From contig JBKOWZ010000061.1 of the NCBI GenBank assembly GCA_046724665.1, forward strand, positions 1 through 11,306: a stretch of DNA of 11,306 nt, given 5' to 3'. The DNA comes from Actinocrinis sp046724665. Lineage in GTDB: Bacteria; Actinomycetota; Actinomycetes; Streptomycetales; Catenulisporaceae. Made by a program: the position numbers and the translations under genes. This document shows positions 7,233 to 11,306 of this stretch, in pieces. The notes beneath the pieces were generated by a model. That model was not told the DNA's origin. It saw only the letters and a program-made list of their open reading frames with translations, and made no database searches. The first letter of the stretch is position 1; each line of letters opens with the position of its first letter.

Positions 7233-9005
7233 TCAAGAACGACCGGAACCGGTGGCCGAAGGCGCCGGCCAGGCCGTGGGATCGGCCGGGTCGGGCGGCG
7301 CGGTGTCGCAGATGACGTACTGGCGCGGGGTGATGGCTGTTGGATGATCCACGAGGGCGGCCATGCAGCGGGCGTGCGCCTGTTTCGGCGTACGGACGGT
7401 GTCGGTGGCAGTCAGATGGGCCACCAGCGGGCGGCCGTCGGCCGATGCGAAGACGTGCGACACGGCGGGCGCGACCGCTTCTTCCACGAGGCGTTGCACG
7501 TCGGCCACATCGACCCAGCAGGAGTCGACCAGAATCCGGTTCGGCGTGGCGGCGATGGGTTCCAAGCCGATGATTTCAGGCATCCTGGCGCGGGGCACGT
7601 CCGCGCGCGCGGCGGCCACCAGCACACGTTCGACCGCTAGCAGCACCGACTCCAGTTCGGCTCGCGGCACCAGACCGGTGTCGGAGCTCCAGCCATCCAG
7701 CCGCAGGCAGCCGTCGAGCTGGCTGAGGCTGAACCGGATCGGCCTTCCGGCGCTCGGCATCGGGCGCCATCGCAGCTGGGTTCGGGTGAGCGCGGCGTCG
7801 ATCTGCTCGGGCTGGAAACCGACGCCCGCGGTGAGCCCGGACCATGATTCGGGCACGAGGCTGTTGAACAAGGGGTCGTAGTTGAGGCGCAGGCCGCGTT
7901 CGTGCTCGACCAGTTCGTCCATGGCGGACCGCTTGGCCGCGTCGTACCTGGCGTGGCGGCTCGCCTCCATCACCGCGGTCCAGGTGTGGCCGACCAGCTC
8001 GTCGAAGCCCCTTTCGCGGACCTCGACGGTGGCGATGGTGCTCTGGACCAGGGAGCCGACATAGCCCAGCAGATGGTGTTCGAATCGGTTGTTCGACAGC
8101 ACGGGCAGCACCACGTCCCGATGATTCGCCCGGTGGGCGACCACAGCGCAGACCGCTGCCAACACGGTACTTGACCGGCTCGCGCGCGTGCGCGCCGCGA
8201 TCTGTCTCACGGCCATCGCCGCGGCAACCGACGACAGTTCAACCGCCAGCGATTCGCCGCCGGCCCGGGCGCCCGGCACCGTGTAGAGGCAGTGGGAGAT
8301 GCGCCGCGTCTGCTCCCGCAGATACTCCAGTGCCGACTCGGCCCTGCGTTGCTCGGCCGCCGTCGCCTCCAGTTCAGCCTGGTCCAGTGGCTGGTGGCCG
8401 GGGCGGCCCAGCTGCCCTCGTCCGGAATGGTCGAGCAGGATGGCGAAGTCGCGCTTGAGGATTTCGATGGCGGCGTGGTCCACGACCAGGTGCGCGAACC
8501 CGGCAGCGCAGGCGATGACGCGATCGCCCGCATCGGGAGCGATGGCCACCGCCATACGCAGCGGACGCCATGCTGAATCGGTGTGCTCGCGCAGCCACCT
8601 GATAAGTGCCTCGGCCACCGCGGGGCGGTCCCGCGGCCCCCACTGTCCTTCGCCGACCGAGCACACTTCGAGCAGCTGGACGCCGGTCTTCGCGACTTGT
8701 TGGCGCGGCTCCTCGCCGGGCGCATAGGTGGTGCGCAGGCTCTCGTGCCGCGCGATCAGCGCCGCCACCGCCCCGGTCACCTCGTCGATGGACGGCATAC
8801 CAGGTACCGGCAGCTCGACCCAGAGACTCGCGAAGGAGTGGTCGGGCATCGCGCCCAGCCAGTTGTGGATGTTGAGCTGACCCAAGGTGAGCGGTCCCTC
8901 GCCGCCCCGCTCCCCGGCGAACTCGACCGGGATCGACCGCGTCGGGGTGAGCAGCACACGGCGCCGACGGCGCGGTGCGGTTTCGACCCCGGTCTCGACA
9001 CTCAT
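7233..9005 (-). CDS. Free-standing NRPS condensation-domain protein with A-domain-like tail
   Basis: 590 residues. After a basic N-terminus (PRRRRR at 11-16), a condensation fold covers about 38-460. Visible motifs are LTLGQLNIHNWL (C1-like), RHESLRTTY (86-94, C2), AHLVVDHAA (171-179, C3) and HHLLGYVGSLVQ (C5-like, near 310-321). Standard C3 is HHxxxDG. Here the first His is Ala and the Gly is His, but catalytic His172 and Asp176 remain, so acyl transfer chemistry is plausible. Residues about 494-580 resemble an adenylation-enzyme C-terminal subdomain (VDVADVQRLV, then ITPRQYVICDTAP). They lack the GK motif, ending DPADPTAW instead. The ATG at 9005 is 6 bases after the carrier-protein stop. 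Expected role: joining the carrier-bound acyl group to an amine or alcohol acceptor. An acyltransferase of other kind is possible; the product is unknown. Confidence 0.85.
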   Translation of the reverse strand: MSVETGVETAPRRRRRVLLTPTRSIPVEFAGERGGEGPLTLGQLNIHNWLGAMPDHSFASLWVELPVPGMPSIDEVTGAVAALIARHESLRTTYAPGEEPRQQVAKTGVQLLEVCSVGEGQWGPRDRPAVAEALIRWLREHTDSAWRPLRMAVAIAPDAGDRVIACAAGFAHLVVDHAAIEILKRDFAILLDHSGRGQLGRPGHQPLDQAELEATAAEQRRAESALEYLREQTRRISHCLYTVPGARAGGESLAVELSSVAAAMAVRQIAARTRASRSSTVLAAVCAVVAHRANHRDVVLPVLSNNRFEHHLLGYVGSLVQSTIATVEVRERGFDELVGHTWTAVMEASRHARYDAAKRSAMDELVEHERGLRLNYDPLFNSLVPESWSGLTAGVGFQPEQIDAALTRTQLRWRPMPSAGRPIRFSLSQLDGCLRLDGWSSDTGLVPRAELESVLLAVERVLVAAARADVPRARMPEIIGLEPIAATPNRILVDSCWVDVADVQRLVEEAVAPAVSHVFASADGRPLVAHLTATDTVRTPKQAHARCMAALVDHPTAITPRQYVICDTAPPDPADPTAWPAPSATGSGRS

Positions 9006-9011
9006 CGCCGG

Positions 9012-9983
9012 TCAGCCGATCAACTCGCGCAGCGCGGCAGCCAGGCGGTCCTCCGTGCCGCAGTCGTGTGTCCGCTGGACGACGGTCGCCGGCAAGGCCG
9101 TGTTCCGGGGGCGGCCGAAGACGTCCACCGGATCGGTGTACGGCGATGGCCGCCAGTCGCGCACGGCGTCCCGGTTGGCCTGCCACACGCGCAACGAGCG
9201 CTCGACGAACTCGGGTGCCGCGTTGCGCGGTACCAGGCCTCGCTGCTGCCAGTCCGCCAGAATCTTCGGCAGCTGCGATTGCGGGGGCGGTTCGCGCAGC
9301 CAGGACTCGGCGCCGGTGTCCGACGGTTCCAGCAGTTCGGCGTCGATCGCGGCCACGAGCCGGACGTCGTCGAGGCGGACGGCCATCTCGTAAGCGATGG
9401 CCGCGCCGATTTCGCAGCCGCCGAGCAGGTACGGGCCGGTGGGGTGTATCGCCCGCAGCGCGCTGACGTATGCGTCGGCCATCGCCGGCACCGTGCGAAG
9501 GGGTTCCGCGTCGTGGTAAAGGCCTTCCGCCTGGAGGCCGAACACGGCGAACTCCTCGCCCAGCGCGTTGGCGAGTCGGCAGTAGCGGCCCACTTGACCG
9601 TCGTCCGGGTGGACTAAGAACAGTGGCGTACGTGTACCGTCGCCGTCTTGGATCGCGATGAGCGGGCCCGACGGCCGCTTGTCACCGTCGCGTAGCACGG
9701 CGGCCAAGCCTTCGACCGTGGGGTGTTCGGTCACCACGTTCAGCGGCAGCTGGACGCCGAACTCCACCAGGATGGCGTCGATCACCCTGGCCGCGTCCAG
9801 GGAGTTGCCGCCGACGCCGAAGAAGTTCTCCCGGATGCCGACGCCGAAGCCGAGGATGCGCTGCCACTGCCGGGCCAGCCAGATCTCCACCGGGTCCCGC
9901 GGACGCTCGTAGCCGGTGTCGATCGCGGAGCCGGTGTCGATTGGGGAACCCGTGCCGGTCGGCTCGTCGCGAACAGCGGTCAT
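9012..9983 (-). CDS. Carrier protein (PCP) fused to thioesterase-like domain
   Basis: 323 residues. A carrier domain (about 28-98) has FFGVGGNSLDAARVI, with Ser61 as the phosphopantetheine attachment site. A type-I thioesterase / alpha-beta hydrolase domain (about 105-323) follows. It shows FLVHPDDGQVGRYCRLANAL, FAVFGLQAEGL and the elbow YLLGGCEIGAAIAYEMA. In working members this elbow is GxSxG (or GxCxG). Here it reads GCEIG, with Glu191 in the nucleophile position and Cys190 one residue early, so ordinary hydrolysis or cyclisation looks impaired. A His at about 306 (THDCG) may be the triad His, but the usual motif around it is poor. The ATG overlaps the stop of the AMP-binding gene by 4 bases. 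A degenerate 18-base repeat encodes the TGSPID/TGSAID linker at the N-terminus. Likely role: holding the activated acid for the downstream condensation protein. Confidence 0.88.
   Translation of the reverse strand: MTAVRDEPTGTGSPIDTGSAIDTGYERPRDPVEIWLARQWQRILGFGVGIRENFFGVGGNSLDAARVIDAILVEFGVQLPLNVVTEHPTVEGLAAVLRDGDKRPSGPLIAIQDGDGTRTPLFLVHPDDGQVGRYCRLANALGEEFAVFGLQAEGLYHDAEPLRTVPAMADAYVSALRAIHPTGPYLLGGCEIGAAIAYEMAVRLDDVRLVAAIDAELLEPSDTGAESWLREPPPQSQLPKILADWQQRGLVPRNAAPEFVERSLRVWQANRDAVRDWRPSPYTDPVDVFGRPRNTALPATVVQRTHDCGTEDRLAAALRELIG
9911..9946. repeat. 18-base tandem repeat in the carrier-protein N-terminal linker
   Basis: Bases 9911-9928 and 9929-9946 both begin AGCCGGTGTCGAT and agree at 16 of 18 positions. 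They encode a hexapeptide repeated in the flexible N-terminus (TGSPID, TGSAID). A more diverged third copy may follow. The length is a whole number of codons, so copy-number changes would keep the frame. Confidence 0.6.
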
Positions 9984-11306
9984 AGCGGGGTCGCACCCTT
10001 CTCGTCACGGGGCTCGTCATGCGGGATCAACCGCCAGCGTTGGACCTTGCCGGCCGCCGACCGCGGGAGCTGGTCGATGAACACGAACTGCTTGGGGATC
10101 TTGTACCCGGCCAGTCGCCGCCCGCAGTGCGCGGCGAGTTCGGCTTTGCGTACGCCCGCTCCGGGGCGCAGCACCACGTGCGCCGCGACTACGGACCCGA
10201 GGCTCTGGTGCGGGACGGCGACGGCGACGGCGTCGAGGACCGCGGGATGGTCGCGCAGCGCCGCCTCGACCTCGTCCGGATCGACCTTCTCGCCGCCCAC
10301 GTTGATGGTGTCGTGGTCGCGCGGTTCGAGATACAGGTAGCCGTCCTGGTCCACGCGCCCGCGGTCGCCCACCGTGGCGAACCCGTCCGGGGTGGTTCGG
10401 ATCGACTGGTCGTTGAGATAGTCGGAGCGGCTGAGGCGCTGCGGGGTCCGCAAGTACACGGTGCCGGTCGTGCCGGACGGGACCTGGCGGCCCGCATCGT
10501 CCAGGATGCGGATCTGGGTCATGAAGCCGCGGCCGACCGTTCCGGGCCGGGCCAGCCACTCGTCGCCGCGCACCAGCGTCACGCCGATCCCCTCGGTCGC
10601 GCCATAGAGCTCGTAGACCCGTCGCGGGCCGAGAAGGTCGATCCAGCCGCGTTTGGTGTCCGGGTCGCAGCGGGCCGCGGTGTGCAGCATCGCCCGCAGG
10701 CTGGTGAAGTCCGCCGCGGCCAGGTCCGGCAGCCGCAGGATCTCGCGCATGTGTGTCGGGGTCAGTTGCAGCCATTCGACGGCGTACCGGCGCACCAACT
10801 CGACCGTCCACTGCGGGGCGAAGAACGGCTGGAGGACGACGGTGTTGCCGTCCAGCAAGGCGTCAAGGAACGCGGTGAACGGTGCGGCGTGGTACAGCGG
10901 CCCGACGATGAGCTGCCGCTGCGCGGTGCGCCAGCCGGTCTGCCGGATCACCAGGGAGGGCGTCGTGGCGGGGGCGTAACGCAGCGGTCCGGGCCGTGCT
11001 GAGATCTTCGGGATGCCCGTACTGGCGCCGGTCGCAAGCAGGTAAGCCGTGGTGTCGGTGCCGGTGCTCGGCGGTTCGAGCCCGGCGGGCAGTTGCGCCC
11101 GCTGTGGCTCAAGCTGGGCGTCCATCAGATAGATGTCGGCGAACCGCCGACCCAGCAGGCTCAGCAGGACGTCGCGTTCGGCCGGCGCGGTGGCCGGGTT
11201 CAGCGGGAAGACCGGCACCTCGGCCGCGAGCGCCGCCGCGATGCCGAGGGCGGCGGCCGGGGTGTTGCCGGCCGGCACGACGGCGCAGGACCGCGCGCCC
11301 GGGTTC
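9980..11306 (-). CDS. AMP-binding acyl-activating enzyme (5' end outside window)
   Basis: 441 visible residues of an ANL-superfamily enzyme that activates a carboxylic acid with ATP and loads it onto a thiol (carrier protein or CoA). Motifs in order: YLLATGASTGIPK (A3 P-loop, around 11010-11050), GPLYHAAPFTAFLDALLDGN (A4 region), LQLTPTHMREIL, YELYGATEGIG (A5), VGDRGRVDQDGYLYL (A7), DTINVGGEKVDPDEVEAAL (A8) and PRSAAGKVQRWRL (A10, catalytic Lys at 10046-10048). The amino-acid-binding FDxS of NRPS adenylation domains is replaced by LYHAAPF, as in acyl-CoA ligases (BaiB-like), so a non-amino acid substrate is inferred. The frame is open past 11278 to the window edge and the N-terminus is missing, so the internal GTG there is not the start. 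The stop overlaps the carrier-protein ATG by 4 bases. Confidence 0.92.
   Translation of the reverse strand, partial: NPGARSCAVVPAGNTPAAALGIAAALAAEVPVFPLNPATAPAERDVLLSLLGRRFADIYLMDAQLEPQRAQLPAGLEPPSTGTDTTAYLLATGASTGIPKISARPGPLRYAPATTPSLVIRQTGWRTAQRQLIVGPLYHAAPFTAFLDALLDGNTVVLQPFFAPQWTVELVRRYAVEWLQLTPTHMREILRLPDLAAADFTSLRAMLHTAARCDPDTKRGWIDLLGPRRVYELYGATEGIGVTLVRGDEWLARPGTVGRGFMTQIRILDDAGRQVPSGTTGTVYLRTPQRLSRSDYLNDQSIRTTPDGFATVGDRGRVDQDGYLYLEPRDHDTINVGGEKVDPDEVEAALRDHPAVLDAVAVAVPHQSLGSVVAAHVVLRPGAGVRKAELAAHCGRRLAGYKIPKQFVFIDQLPRSAAGKVQRWRLIPHDEPRDEKGATPL

Noticed and set aside
8583..11002. Long plus-strand open frames opposite the NRPS-like genes (e.g. 8583-9617, 10019-11002)
   Set aside because: They mirror the minus-strand genes, which carry clear condensation, carrier and AMP-binding motifs.
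11276..11278. GTG as the start of the AMP-binding gene
   Set aside because: The frame stays open to the window edge and upstream residues fit the family, which normally has about 70 or more further residues; the true start lies outside.
1..11306. CRISPR arrays, tRNA/rRNA genes, transposases, att sites, riboswitches
   Set aside because: None recognised; only short local repeats are present.

Overview
The DNA is very GC-rich, with C/G-ending codons, GTG/TTG starts and 4-base start/stop overlaps. The gene families are typical of filamentous actinomycetes (Streptomyces or a Catenulispora/Actinospica-like relative). I cannot name the species from this window. No rRNA, tRNA, CRISPR array, transposase or integrase is visible. 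No stretch longer than 250 bases lacks a gene.

Region 1 (1-4685, + strand) is an amino-sugar uptake and catabolism operon. It holds the C-terminal half of an ABC solute-binding protein, two MalF/MalG-type permeases, a family GH20 beta-N-acetylhexosaminidase and a GntR/HutC regulator. The last four genes follow one another with 0-21 bases between them, several with overlapping stop and start codons. The set resembles the actinomycete Das/Ngc chitobiose/N-acetylglucosamine systems: the sugar is imported intact, cleaved in the cytoplasm by the GH20 enzyme, and sensed by the regulator. No ATPase gene is present, as expected where a shared MsiK-type ATPase serves many transporters. A strong hairpin at 4720-4763 closes the operon.

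Region 2 (4777-7174) holds three unlinked accessory genes. A small secreted HNH-nuclease-like protein (minus strand) converges on the operon and shares its terminator. A DUF1772 (anthrone-oxygenase-like) membrane protein (minus) is divergent from an AraC regulator with a cupin sensor domain (plus). The two share a gap of about 30 bases and may form a regulator/target pair.

Region 3 (7233-11306, minus strand) is the end of a dissociated NRPS-like biosynthetic operon. In transcription order it encodes an AMP-binding acyl-activating enzyme (cut by the window edge), a carrier protein fused to a thioesterase-like domain, and a free-standing condensation-domain protein. The genes are coupled (4-base overlap, then a 6-base gap). 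Three features stand out. The thioesterase elbow reads GCEIG, with Glu where Ser/Cys is expected. The condensation motif is AHLVVDH rather than HHxxxDG, keeping the catalytic His. The condensation protein also ends in about 90 residues that look like an adenylation-enzyme C-terminal subdomain without its catalytic lysine. The acyl-activating enzyme has a CoA-ligase-like core (LYHAAPF) instead of the amino-acid-binding FDxS motif, so its substrate is probably a non-amino carboxylic acid. This trio is the best candidate in the window for an undescribed system; its product cannot be read from the sequence.
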